DNA of 64,000 nucleotides from Streptomyces sp. NBC_01707. GTDB lineage: Bacteria; Actinomycetota; Actinomycetes; Streptomycetales; Streptomycetaceae. Where the stretch lies: contig NZ_CP109190.1 of the NCBI RefSeq assembly GCF_041438805.1, positions 186,001 through 250,000 of the forward strand, in the 5' to 3' direction. Numbering within the stretch: the first letter of the stretch is position 1; each line of letters begins with the position of its first letter. Positions 18,047 through 26,245 of this stretch are shown here, piece after piece. A model generated the notes under the pieces. That model was given only the letters and a program-made list of their open reading frames with translations, ran no database searches and had not been told where the DNA came from. A program made the translations under genes and the position numbers.

Positions 18047-18144
18047 GCCTGGCCCGTCGGGAAACGATCACCCGATAGTTGGGAAGCGATCTTCAAGGCA
18101 CACGGTGTTCACGGGCACTCGCCTGCGATGCCACGTCATTTCGA

Positions 18145-19458
18145 TCACCGTCTGAGTGCTCCGGGCGGTGTGCCCAGGCGGTGGCCGTACTCGGTCAGAG
18201 CGAGTTTCCCGGTGCCCCGGGTCGGTGTCGAGGCATCGATGGACAGGGGGTTCAGTCCCAAGGCGCCGGCCAGGTTGGGCGCGAGGTCGAGGAGCTCCCA
18301 CATCCAACCGTCGGCGTCTTCCTCGGTGTCCACCTGGTCGGCTGCCAGAGCGGGGAGCCCCAGCTCGGCGCGCCGCTGCTGCTCGTACGCAAGAGGTTCT
18401 CCCAGTTCCAGGTGCTGCACGTCCTCGTCAGGGAAGTAGCCGAAGCGGCGGACAACGACGCCATCCTCGGCGGCCAGGACCGCCGAGCCGTCCTGCGAGG
18501 CGCTCCACCAGTAGGCCTGCGCGCGTCCGAAGCGGGTGCTGAGGCGTTCGCACGCTTCGAGGACCTCGTTCTGGCGTTCGGTGGCGCTGGGATCGCACCA
18601 GGAACCGACCACCAACGTCCAGCCGGCGAGCTCAGGAGTAACGAACACCCTGCGGTACACATCGAGTGGATCGGCGTCGAGGTCGCCATGACTGTCGATG
18701 TCCGCGGCATACACGCCGACGGAGAACGGGACCAGACGCGGCTGCGACAGCCCGAGCATCTCCATCACACCCGCCTGGTCCCCGGTAGGCACCGCGATCC
18801 AGGAGAGGAAGCAGCAGGAGAGCGGAACCGGCGTGTCGCCGGCGATTTCGATCCTGGCCAGCCGTTCCAGTGCCGCGATGTCACGGGCACCGATCACCGC
18901 CTCGCCGCCGATCTCTGCCAAGGCTTCCAGAGCGCCCGCGCGCGCCGCCCCCGGACCGTCGAGGCGGACCGCCTGGAGCAGCGGCACCACGGCGGTTCCC
19001 CACGACGAGAACGCCTGAACCGCCGCCTGCCTGACCTTTGCGTCCCGGTCACCCAGCAATGGCAGCACATGTCGCGCGGCAGACGGCACGTCGCTGCTCC
19101 AGCGGCTGATCGCTGTCACAGCCGCGCGCCGCAGGGTTGGATCCTCAAGCAGGAGGGCGTCAACGTAGCCGTCCAGTTCCGCCGCCCCGAATCCGGCGAA
19201 CGCCCGCAACAGTCGATGAGGCGCTTCTCCCGGTGGCAAGGTTTCCAGGGCGCCGAGCACCGCCTCGAACGCCTCTGTGCCCATGCGGCGCAAGACAGCC
19301 AGCAGGACGGGCTCGCTCACGGGCGAGCCGGAATCCTGCAGTTGCCCGATCAGTACGGGCAGGACCTCGGCGCCCAGATCAGCTACGGCAGTGGCGGCCG
19401 CATCCCGTTCTGTCACGTCATCGGCCCCGAGAGCGAGAACCAGTTCGAGTGTGGTCAC
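18145..19458 (-). CDS. HEAT-repeat protein with a C-terminal unknown domain
   Basis: A 437-residue protein from GTG 19458. Residues 1-230 are HEAT-like helical repeats (for example EAFEAVLGALETLPP, DPTLRRAAVTAISRW and DAKVRQAAVQAFSSWG), a superhelical scaffold for protein binding. Residues 240-400 form a second alpha/beta domain (VYRRVFVTPELAGWTLVVG, GRAQAYWWSASQDGSAVLA, ending DVQHLELG) seen in many Streptomyces hypothetical proteins. No signal peptide or membrane segment is present. It is convergent with the DUF4253-like gene. HEAT-repeat proteins of this kind are sometimes immunity proteins; here the role is open. Confidence 0.8.
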   Translation of the reverse strand: MTTLELVLALGADDVTERDAAATAVADLGAEVLPVLIGQLQDSGSPVSEPVLLAVLRRMGTEAFEAVLGALETLPPGEAPHRLLRAFAGFGAAELDGYVDALLLEDPTLRRAAVTAISRWSSDVPSAARHVLPLLGDRDAKVRQAAVQAFSSWGTAVVPLLQAVRLDGPGAARAGALEALAEIGGEAVIGARDIAALERLARIEIAGDTPVPLSCCFLSWIAVPTGDQAGVMEMLGLSQPRLVPFSVGVYAADIDSHGDLDADPLDVYRRVFVTPELAGWTLVVGSWCDPSATERQNEVLEACERLSTRFGRAQAYWWSASQDGSAVLAAEDGVVVRRFGYFPDEDVQHLELGEPLAYEQQRRAELGLPALAADQVDTEEDADGWMWELLDLAPNLAGALGLNPLSIDASTPTRGTGKLALTEYGHRLGTPPGALRR

Positions 19459-19644
19459 GAGCGCACGCTAGCCGACGGCACCGACAGGGCAGCTCCAGCA
19501 GCTCGTGAGGAACGGCTGTGTGTGGGGGGGCTCCCCCTACGCATCATCGCGAACGGCTCTGTTCGGGGAGCCACAGCCCAAGCCAGCGCGTCCCGGAGCC
19601 TGCAGCAGCAGACGCTTCGTGGTGGCAAGAAGTGCCCCTTCAGG

Positions 19645-20088
19645 TCAATCCAGGGGACGTGCTGCCGGCAGCCATTCGACTTCGTCGTCGCCGCGTCGGA
19701 GATCTCCCCTGAACGTCAGCGCCTCACGCCCGATGCCCAACGCATCGAGCAGGATGTCGATGGCTGCTTCGTCGTCGTCCGTTTCGTTGATGACGGACAC
19801 GATGGTGTCGGTCATCGGGCTGTACTCCATGCGGTGGAGCGCAAAGTGCACGCCACGGATCTGGATCATCGCGACATCGACGGGGCTCAGTTCCTCCCAG
19901 CCCCGCTCGGTCGTCAGCTTCAACCGGCCCGCCACGGCGTCCAGCGACGGTGCAAGGCCCGCCACCACACGGAATAGACCCGAGATGTACCACCACATGC
20001 TGGTCTGCCAAGCAGGGTTCGGATTCGCACACGCCGAGACCGGTGCATCCAGCCAGCCGGCTTCCGGGCCAGGCACATCAAAGTTCAA
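19645..20088 (-). CDS. Hypothetical protein, immunity-array neighbour
   Basis: About 147 residues if it starts at TTG 20088 (MNFDVPGPEAGWLDAP...) with a GGGGGAAG site just upstream; a GTG at 20076 is the alternative. The longer frame to 20373 is Cys/Arg-rich and implausible. The protein is soluble and contains QTSMWWYISGLFRVVAGLAP near the N-terminus and a very acidic segment VINETDDDEAAIDILLDALG near the C-terminus. No family is recognised. Size, acidity and position among DUF4265-like and HEAT genes fit a small immunity-type protein, but that rests on context alone. Confidence 0.55.
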   Translation of the reverse strand: MNFDVPGPEAGWLDAPVSACANPNPAWQTSMWWYISGLFRVVAGLAPSLDAVAGRLKLTTERGWEELSPVDVAMIQIRGVHFALHRMEYSPMTDTIVSVINETDDDEAAIDILLDALGIGREALTFRGDLRRGDDEVEWLPAARPLD

Positions 20089-20312
20089 GATCTTCCCCCA
20101 CTTTTGACCGCACCCTACTCGGGCCGCCCAGCCGACCACGCAGGGGCCTTCCCTTAGAAGTGGGTGCAGCACCCCTTCCCTAACGCCGCACTCCAGGATC
20201 TGCGCCGACTGCACCTGAGGGGCAGCAGGTGCCACAACCAGCACGACGTGCCGGTCGCATAGCCGACCTCTGTGCACACGTCCACGAAGGTCGCACGGGT
20301 CGCACAGCCCGG

Positions 20313-20843
20313 TCATGTCGCAGCTAGGTCTCTCCATGCAGTCGTGATGCATCCTTCCTCCCAATGCCACCATTCCTTCGCCTCGCCGTGCTCCAACAGC
20401 TCGCGGATTCGGGGTAGGTCCGCATCTTTCGGGACATCCAAAGCGACCATTTGGTAGCGCTCGATCCCCTCACCGGTCGTACCGAGGCGGTGGAAGATCT
20501 TCAGGACGCTCTCACGAGCAGAGGCCGAGCCGCCGTCCTTCAGTACGATCAGCCGAATCGTGCAGTTTCCCGAGGCGCGGACCGTTTCCCCGGCCCAACG
20601 GACACCTTCCCCATCGGGCTCCACCTGGATGATGTCGCCGCTGGCGACTCCGCGTACGAACCAGGGGGTGTTGTCCAACCGCACCGTGCCGTCGCCGAGG
20701 TCCACAGCCCACAGGCTCTCGACGCTCGCAGGAGGCCAGCCGTCCTCGCCTATGTCCATCCGGAAGTGGACCTTCACATGGTCGCCACTGATGCTCGTCA
20801 CCGCACCATCTTCGTCGCTGCACCGCAGTCGCCCACTTTTCAT
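20313..20843 (-). CDS. DUF4265-like protein
   Basis: A 176-residue soluble protein. Its core matches the DUF4265 pattern: VKVHFRMD, GWPPASVESLWAVDLG, RLDNTPWFVRGVASGDII and SGNCTIRLIVL, followed by a C-terminal alpha/beta part (RYQMVALDVPKDADLPRIRE). Its ATG at 20843 overlaps the TGA of the upstream truncated gene (ATGA), so the two were translationally coupled before the IS481 insertion removed the promoter side. Function of the family is unknown; in this setting an immunity or anti-toxin role is a guess. Confidence 0.8.
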   Translation of the reverse strand: MKSGRLRCSDEDGAVTSISGDHVKVHFRMDIGEDGWPPASVESLWAVDLGDGTVRLDNTPWFVRGVASGDIIQVEPDGEGVRWAGETVRASGNCTIRLIVLKDGGSASARESVLKIFHRLGTTGEGIERYQMVALDVPKDADLPRIRELLEHGEAKEWWHWEEGCITTAWRDLAAT

Positions 20844-21215
20844 CTCTGCTTCCGTGGGGGAAGGCTCGCGTGGGCTCTCCAGAACTCAGGGTCCCGTGGT
20901 CCGGCGAGCCACGAGATGAACCGGCCTGCCACAGTCTCGAAAGCGTCAGCCAGCGAAGTCGTTCCGACGACAGTCCGTTCCACGGGGTCTACGTAGTGAG
21001 CGTTATGGTCCGCCTCGCACCAGCAGGCCACGCTGATGGCTGACCAGACATTGAGAAGGCCCTCCTTGGTCCACTCCACGTCGAGTGAGACCTCAAGCCA
21101 GTCACCCCCTGCGTCGTAGAGGGAGACCTCAGCCAACAGGATCTCCGGTGTGCCGGCCGCAGAGCGTCCCGGGAATGTGACGTGCTGCGGGAACCACTCC
21201 CAGACCTGGAACTTC
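20840..21215 (-). pseudogene. 3' fragment of a gene cut by the IS481 element
   Basis: About 125 codons remain (QKFQVWEWFPQHVTFPG ... LPPRKQR). The piece is a plausible cytosolic protein end (SLYDAGGDWLEVSLDVEW, NVWSAISVACWCEADHN, ETVAGRFISWLAG) with its stop coupled to the DUF4265-like gene. The 5' part is missing: the sequence beyond the IS at 22294 is not its continuation, so insertion was accompanied by deletion or rearrangement. The family is not recognised. Confidence 0.75.
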
Positions 21216-22194
21216 TGTATTGATCCGGAGCGTTGTTGACGCGGCTGATCGGTGGTTTGCCGCCGAGTGCGGTGTGGCAGCGGTGGTGGTTGTAGGTGTG
21301 GAGGAAGTCTGCCAGGGCCGCGGTGCGTTCGGTGTTGGTGGTGTAGGGCCGCAGGTAGGCCCATTCCTCCAGCAGGGTGCGGTTGAAGCGTTCGACCTTG
21401 CCGTTTGTCTGTGGCCGGTAGGGGCGGATGCGTTTGTGGGCTATGCCGGCTGAGGTGAGGGTCTGGGTGAACAGCTTGGACTTGTAGCAGGAGCCGTTGT
21501 CGGTCAGTACGCGTTCGACGGTGATGCCGTGACCGGTGAAGAACGCATGGGCGCGTTGCCAGAAGGCGATCGCGGTGTGCTGGCGTTCGTCGGGCAGCAC
21601 CTCGCTGTAGGCGAGCCGGGAGTGGTCGTCGACGGCGGAGTGGATATAGCTGTAGCCGATCACCGGCTTGCAGCTCTTGCGCAGGTCGGTGGTGGCCTGC
21701 CGGTTCTGGTTGCCGGCTGTTCTGCCGACCGTGCGCCAGCCGCCGCCGTCAGGGATGTTGCCGAGTTTCTTGATGTCGACGTGCACCAGCTCGCCGGGGC
21801 GGCTGCGTTCGTAGCGGCGGATCGGCTCGCCGGTCGGCCGGTCCAGCCAGGCCAGACGATTCAGTCCGTGACGGGTCAGGATCCGGTGCACCGTGGAGGC
21901 GGGCAGCCCGAGGATCGGGCCGATCCGGGCCGGGCCGAGCTTGCGGGCCTGCCGCAGATCGCAGACAGCGGCTTCCGTCTCGGGGACCGTGCGATGCGGG
22001 GTCGTGTGCGGCCGGCTCGAGCGGTCGAACAACCCCGGATCGCCTTCCGTGCGCCACCGTCGCACCCACTTGTGTGCGGTCGCCCGCGAGATTCCCATCT
22101 CCTCGGCCACATGAGCGCCCGGGCGGCCGGAACGGACACGCTGGATCAACAGCCGCCTGCCATGAACAGTCAGCCGGGCATTACGGTGGGACAC
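20989..22194 (-). CDS. IS481-family transposase, reading out of the element
   Basis: From GTG 22194 the protein begins MSHRNARLTVHGRRLLIQRV. An HTH region (HVAEEMGISRATAHKWVRRW) is followed by LGLPASTVHRILTRHG and a DDE core: Asp in HVDIKKLG, Asp in VLTDNGSCYKS and Glu in NGKVERFNRTLLEEW. The family sequence ends near PISRVNN at the inner edge of the terminal repeat (about 21230). No stop is met there, so the frame runs on through the repeat into the neighbouring gene in a foreign frame, adding about 80 residues to 20989. The catalytic part is intact. Confidence 0.88.
   Translation of the reverse strand: MSHRNARLTVHGRRLLIQRVRSGRPGAHVAEEMGISRATAHKWVRRWRTEGDPGLFDRSSRPHTTPHRTVPETEAAVCDLRQARKLGPARIGPILGLPASTVHRILTRHGLNRLAWLDRPTGEPIRRYERSRPGELVHVDIKKLGNIPDGGGWRTVGRTAGNQNRQATTDLRKSCKPVIGYSYIHSAVDDHSRLAYSEVLPDERQHTAIAFWQRAHAFFTGHGITVERVLTDNGSCYKSKLFTQTLTSAGIAHKRIRPYRPQTNGKVERFNRTLLEEWAYLRPYTTNTERTAALADFLHTYNHHRCHTALGGKPPISRVNNAPDQYRSSRSGSGSRSTSHSRDALRPAHRRSCWLRSPSTTQGVTGLRSHSTWSGPRRAFSMSGQPSAWPAGARRTITLTT
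21216..21243 (+). repeat. IS481 terminal inverted repeat, transposase 3' side
   Basis: 28 bases matching the reverse complement of 22266-22293 at 26 positions, with mismatches at positions 11 and 12. Confidence 0.9.
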
Positions 22195-22265
22195 GAAGAC
22201 CTCCGTGTGGTGCAGTCCTAGACAGCTCCACCACACCGGAGGTCTTCCCCTTTGATCAAGACCCT

Positions 22266-22293
22266 CGCGTCAACAACGCTCGTGATCAATACA
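22266..22293 (-). repeat. IS481 terminal inverted repeat, transposase 5' side
   Basis: 28 bases matching the reverse complement of 21216-21243 at 26 positions. It lies 72 bases upstream of the transposase start and may include its promoter. Confidence 0.9.
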
Positions 22294-22379
22294 ACTAGTC
22301 GGTGGAGAGCAGATGACCGGGCAACCGTCATATCCGGTTCGGCGGGAGGCCGCGCGGAACAGGATCTGTCACGACAGGC

Positions 22380-22545
22380 ACCTCACCGCACGGCCGGCCC
22401 AACCAGCTGGATCATGATGCACCGGCGCCTCGCCCGCAACTACCGAACCCGCCCACTCCGAGAGCCTGATCCACCTCGCGATGATCTCCAACCTCGCGAA
22501 ACGAGCAACCGGACTACCGCTTCTTCGATCCGAACGTCTTCTCGA
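22380..22545 (+). pseudogene. C-terminal remnant of an IS5-type transposase
   Basis: Plus-strand translation gives GPTSWIMMHRRLARNYRTRP in one frame and, after a one-base shift near 22455, AHSESLIHLAMISNLAKRA. This is the conserved C-terminus (WLMHHRRLxRDYET...MIxxAMI) of IS5-like transposases. Only about 50 codons remain. Confidence 0.7.
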
Positions 22546-22548
22546 GAC

Positions 22549-23982
22549 TCAGGAGACCAGCGTCTCAGGCCGGTCCGCGTGAGCCCAGTGGGTGTGGTGG
22601 ACACCCTCTCGGTCCACACGCTGATAGGTGTGCGCCCCGAAGTAGTCGCGCTGCCCCTGCAGCAGCGCGGCCGGCAGGCGGTCGGCGCGCAGGGTGTCGT
22701 AGTAGGAGAGAGCGGCGGAGAACGCCGGTATGGGAATGCCCCGCCGGGTCGCCGAGGCCACCACCTCACGCCAGGGCACCTGCGCTGCTGTGATCTCCGC
22801 TGCGAAGCTCTCCTCGCTCAGCAGGCTGGCCAGCTCGGGGTCGGCGGCGTAGGCGGAGCGGATGCGGTCGAGGAAGGAGGCCTGGATGATGCAGCCGGCC
22901 CGCCAGATCTTCGCGACCGCACCGAGGTCGATGTCCCATCCGTATTCGGCGGCGGCATCCCGGATCATCTTCCAGCCCTGGTCATAGGCGATAATCTTGG
23001 ACGCGTACAGGGCGTATTCGACCTGGGCAGCGAAGCGCTCGGCTTCGGTACGCGACAGCGCGGGAGTGGTTCCTCCGCCTAGGCTCCGGTAGACGTCACG
23101 CAACTGCTCCTGACCCGACGCCGCGCGGGCGAAGGCTGCCTGCGCGATCGTGGTGACCGGGGAGCCCAGATCGAGTGCGGTCTGTACGGTCCACCGGCCG
23201 GTGCCCTTCTGCCCGGCGGCGACGACGTCGACGAAGGGAAGGCCGGTGTCGGCGTCGGTGTGAGCCAGGACCTCGGCGGTGATCTCGATCAGATACGAGT
23301 TCAGGCGGCCCTGGTTCCAGCCGCGGAGGATCTCGGAGATCTCCGCAGGGGTGTAACCGGCGACCTGGCGCAGCAGGTCGTACGCCTCGGCGATGAGCTG
23401 CATGTCGGCGTACTCGATGCCGTTATGCACCATCTTCACGAAGTGACCGGCCCCGTCGGCGCCGATGTACGTGCTGCAGGCCTCGCCGTCCACCTTGGCG
23501 CTGATCTTCTCGAACATCTCGCCCAGCACGGCGTACGACTCCGGGGAGCCGCCCGGCATGACCGAGGGCCCGTTGAGTGCGCCCTCCTCACCGCCGGAGA
23601 CGCCCGCGCCAACGAAGTGAAGGTCATGCTCACGCAAGGCGGCCTCACGCCGACGGGTGTCGGCGAAGTGCGCGTTGCCGCCGTCGATGATCATGTCGCC
23701 CTTCTCCAAGAGCGGGATCAGCTCATCGATGACGGCATCGGTGGCGGCGCCCGCCTGCACCATGATCATCACGCGTCGGGGACGCTCCAGGGCGGCGGCG
23801 AACTCCTCGATCGACTGGGCGGGCACGAAGGCTCCTTCGTGCCCGAACTCCTCGATCATGGAGCGGGTACGGGCCGCTGTGCGGTTGTGAACGGCGACGG
23901 TGTAGCCGTTGCGGGCGAAGTTCCGGGCCAAGTTGCGACCCATCACACCGAGGCCGGTGACGCCGATGTGCGCAAGTTCCAT
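22549..23982 (-). CDS. gnd: 6-phosphogluconate dehydrogenase, decarboxylating
   Basis: A 477-residue cytosolic enzyme of the oxidative pentose phosphate pathway, converting 6-phosphogluconate to ribulose 5-phosphate and CO2 with reduction of NADP. The Rossmann motif GLGVMGRNLARNF lies at residues 10-22 with NRT following for coenzyme binding. The substrate-binding signature GVSGGEEGALNGPSVMPGG is near 125-143, and HFVKMVHNGIEY near 180-191 contains the catalytic Lys. The length is normal. ATG 23982 was chosen because the family starts just before the Rossmann strand. No zwf or tal gene is adjacent; this looks like a second, peripheral gnd copy, possibly supplying NADPH to the reductases downstream. 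Confidence 0.96.
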   Translation of the reverse strand: MELAHIGVTGLGVMGRNLARNFARNGYTVAVHNRTAARTRSMIEEFGHEGAFVPAQSIEEFAAALERPRRVMIMVQAGAATDAVIDELIPLLEKGDMIIDGGNAHFADTRRREAALREHDLHFVGAGVSGGEEGALNGPSVMPGGSPESYAVLGEMFEKISAKVDGEACSTYIGADGAGHFVKMVHNGIEYADMQLIAEAYDLLRQVAGYTPAEISEILRGWNQGRLNSYLIEITAEVLAHTDADTGLPFVDVVAAGQKGTGRWTVQTALDLGSPVTTIAQAAFARAASGQEQLRDVYRSLGGGTTPALSRTEAERFAAQVEYALYASKIIAYDQGWKMIRDAAAEYGWDIDLGAVAKIWRAGCIIQASFLDRIRSAYAADPELASLLSEESFAAEITAAQVPWREVVASATRRGIPIPAFSAALSYYDTLRADRLPAALLQGQRDYFGAHTYQRVDREGVHHTHWAHADRPETLVS

Positions 23983-24291
23983 GTGAGCGTTTTCCGTTTC
24001 TGGATACGTCTGTGCGAGAAACCCGTCCCTCGCCCCCTTGGGGCGCAGGCCGGTAGGCGGGTGATCGCGAGTAAGATCGCCGGGACCCCCGGCCGGCCGG
24101 GTGGGAACCCGGCCCACGACGGCCACACCGAGGTGACCCAGACCTACGGCTGGACGGCGGTCACCCACCCGGCAGAGGTGTCCCGCCCGCCTGTTGTCTG
24201 CGCCGACGAGCTCGACGGGTCGTTGACCCGCCTGGCCGCGGGGGTGGCGTAGGGCAGGGTGCCCCTGTTGCCTGTAACACTGCTCCGTCTG

Positions 24292-25038
24292 TCAGAGCTG
24301 GGTTTCGCCGCCGTCCACAGCCAGCTCGATGCCGGTGGTGTACGTGGCGTCGAAGGCGAGGAACGCAGCCGCCTTGGCGAACTCCTCAACGGTGCCGTAG
24401 CGCTTCATGGGATTGCTCGAGGTCCGCTCCGCCCTGAAATCGTCGACGGCCTCCTTGGACAAGCCCATCGTTTCCAGGATCCCCGAGTCGATGGGACCCG
24501 GGCTGATCGCGTTGACACGTATCCCTCGCGGAAGCAGCTCGCGGGAGAAGGTGCGGGCCATCGAACGCAGCGCCGCCTTGCCGGCCGCGTAGACGCTGGT
24601 GTCCACCATGCCCATGACGTTGGCGATCGAGGTGGTGAGGACGACACCGGCGTTCGCGCTCAGCAGCGGGGCGAGCTTCTGCACGGAGAAGAAGGTCCCT
24701 TTGACGTTGATCGCGAACAGTTCGTCGTACATCTCCTCGGTCGTGGAGGCGAGGGGCGTGAGGGGCGAGATGCCGGCGTTGACGAAGAGGGCCTCGACCG
24801 AGCCGAGGTCGCTCTTCACCCGGTCGGCGAGCGTGTCCAGGTCGGCCAGTGAAGCCACATCGGCCCGGACGGCCACGGCATTCGTGCCGAGCCGCTCGCG
24901 CGCCGCATCGAGCTTGGCCTGCGACCGGCCGGTTATCACCACGCGGGCTCCGCCTTCTACCAGCAGCTCCGCCAGCGCGAGTCCCATGCCGCTGCTGCCA
25001 CCCGTGATCACTGCATTCTTGTCGCTGTACTTACCCAT
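24292..25038 (-). CDS. SDR-family oxidoreductase
   Basis: A 248-residue classical short-chain dehydrogenase/reductase from ATG 25038 (MGKYSDKNAVITGGSSGMG). The cofactor motif TGGSSGMG is at residues 12-19, FVNAGIS follows near 88, a catalytic Ser lies in VLTTSIANV, and the YxxxK pair is in SVYAAGKAALRSM. The C-terminus GIELAVDGGETQL is typical of NAD(P)-dependent reductases with unknown small carbonyl substrates. It is 70 bases downstream of an aldo/keto reductase on the same strand, and with the next SDR may form one reductase operon controlled by the TetR gene at 27140. Confidence 0.9.
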   Translation of the reverse strand: MGKYSDKNAVITGGSSGMGLALAELLVEGGARVVITGRSQAKLDAARERLGTNAVAVRADVASLADLDTLADRVKSDLGSVEALFVNAGISPLTPLASTTEEMYDELFAINVKGTFFSVQKLAPLLSANAGVVLTTSIANVMGMVDTSVYAAGKAALRSMARTFSRELLPRGIRVNAISPGPIDSGILETMGLSKEAVDDFRAERTSSNPMKRYGTVEEFAKAAAFLAFDATYTTGIELAVDGGETQL

Positions 25039-25108
25039 GCCGAGGTTGCTCCGTTCCGTCGCCGAAAAATGTGGTGGCACGTCTGGATGTCGCCGTCCGT
25101 GGGGCGGA

Positions 25109-26179
25109 TCAGCGGCGGGTCTCGATGCTCATGTCGCCTGCGGTGACCGTGCGGATGTGGTCGCTGGCGAGCAGGGCGTGCGGATTGCCGGGGTCGATGG
25201 CGCTGACCTCGTCGAGGCGGGCCAGATGGGCTGGGGTGAGGTCGACCTGGAGGGCACCCAGGTTGTCCTCGAGCTGCGCGACGGTGCGGGCGCCGATGAT
25301 CGGTGCCGCCACGCCGGGGGCGTTCAAAGTCCACGCCAGTGCGACCTGGGCGGGCGTGTGGCCCAGCTCTGAGGCCACCTCCTTCACCACGTCGGCGATC
25401 GCGAGGGTGCGTTCGGTGACCATGCCCAGGGCGGCGTTGAGGCTCCTGCGGTTGCCGGCGGTCTCGCCGGCGACGGGGCCCGCCGGGTTCAGGTCGTCCC
25501 GGCCGTACTTACCGGTGAGCACCCCGCCGCCTAGCGGGGAGAAGGGGACCACCCCCAGTCCCATCTCACGTGCCATGGGGATGAGGTCGCGCTCCCCGGT
25601 ACGTTCGATCAGGCTGTACTCGATCTCCAGCGCGACCAGCGGCGACCAGCCGCGCAGGTCGGCGATCGTCTGCATGCGCGACACCTGCCAGGCCGGTGCG
25701 CTGGAGACCGCCACGTACAGGACCTTGCCCTGCCGCACCAGGTCGTCCAGGCCGCGCAGGATCTCCTCCACCGGCGTCCTGAAGTCCCAGATGTTCAGAT
25801 AGAGCAGATCGATGTAATCGGTGCCGAGCTGCCGCAGGCTGGCCTCCACCGACGCCAGCATGCTCTTGCGGTGAGTGCCACCGGAGTTGGGGTCACCAGG
25901 TGTACGCAGCGTCGAGTATTTCGTCGCCAGCACCAGGCGCTCGCGATCACCGCGGGCGAACTCGCCCAGCATCCGCTCGGAACTGCCGTTGGTGTAGGTG
26001 CTGGCGGTGTCGAAGAAGTTGCCGCCCAGTTCGGTGTAGCGGTCGAACAGCTTGCGCGCCTCCTCGCGCTCGGCGCCCCAGCCCCATTCGGTGCCGAAGG
26101 TCGCCGCGCCCAGCGCGAGCGGTGAGACCCGCAGCCCGGAACGGCCCAGCAGCCGGTAGGTGTCGAGAGTGAGTGGCAT
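25109..26179 (-). CDS. Aldo/keto reductase with an altered catalytic His
   Basis: A 356-residue AKR with a TIM-barrel pattern (LGRSGLRVSPLALGAATFGT at the N-terminus). Of the usual D-Y-K-H tetrad, Asp57 and Tyr62 (FDTASTYTNG) and Lys87 (ATKY) are present, but the His strand reads LLYLNIWD, so position 129 is Asn instead of His. The NADP-binding end IIGARTVAQLEDNL is intact. An AGGAG site stands before ATG 26179. It probably reduces an aldehyde or ketone using NADPH; the Asn may slow proton transfer or change specificity. It sits between two SDR genes on one strand. Confidence 0.88.
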   Translation of the reverse strand: MPLTLDTYRLLGRSGLRVSPLALGAATFGTEWGWGAEREEARKLFDRYTELGGNFFDTASTYTNGSSERMLGEFARGDRERLVLATKYSTLRTPGDPNSGGTHRKSMLASVEASLRQLGTDYIDLLYLNIWDFRTPVEEILRGLDDLVRQGKVLYVAVSSAPAWQVSRMQTIADLRGWSPLVALEIEYSLIERTGERDLIPMAREMGLGVVPFSPLGGGVLTGKYGRDDLNPAGPVAGETAGNRRSLNAALGMVTERTLAIADVVKEVASELGHTPAQVALAWTLNAPGVAAPIIGARTVAQLEDNLGALQVDLTPAHLARLDEVSAIDPGNPHALLASDHIRTVTAGDMSIETRR

Positions 26180-26245
26180 CGTGTACTCCTGTAGATGTGG
26201 TTCGTGATGTCGAGAGCGTGGGCCGGTGGCCGGCCCGCCCGGCTT

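Larger units (their letters stand above)
21216..22293 (-). mobile_element. IS481-family insertion sequence (about 1.08 kb)
   Basis: One minus-strand transposase gene sits between 28-base terminal inverted repeats (26 matches) starting tgtattgatc at both outer ends. No target-site duplication is visible (flanks aacttc and actagt), which agrees with the loss of the 5' half of the neighbouring gene. Confidence 0.9.

Noticed and set aside
18079..19977. Long plus-strand frame opposite the HEAT gene
   Set aside because: It has no ribosome site or domain pattern; the minus-strand HEAT repeats explain the open frame.
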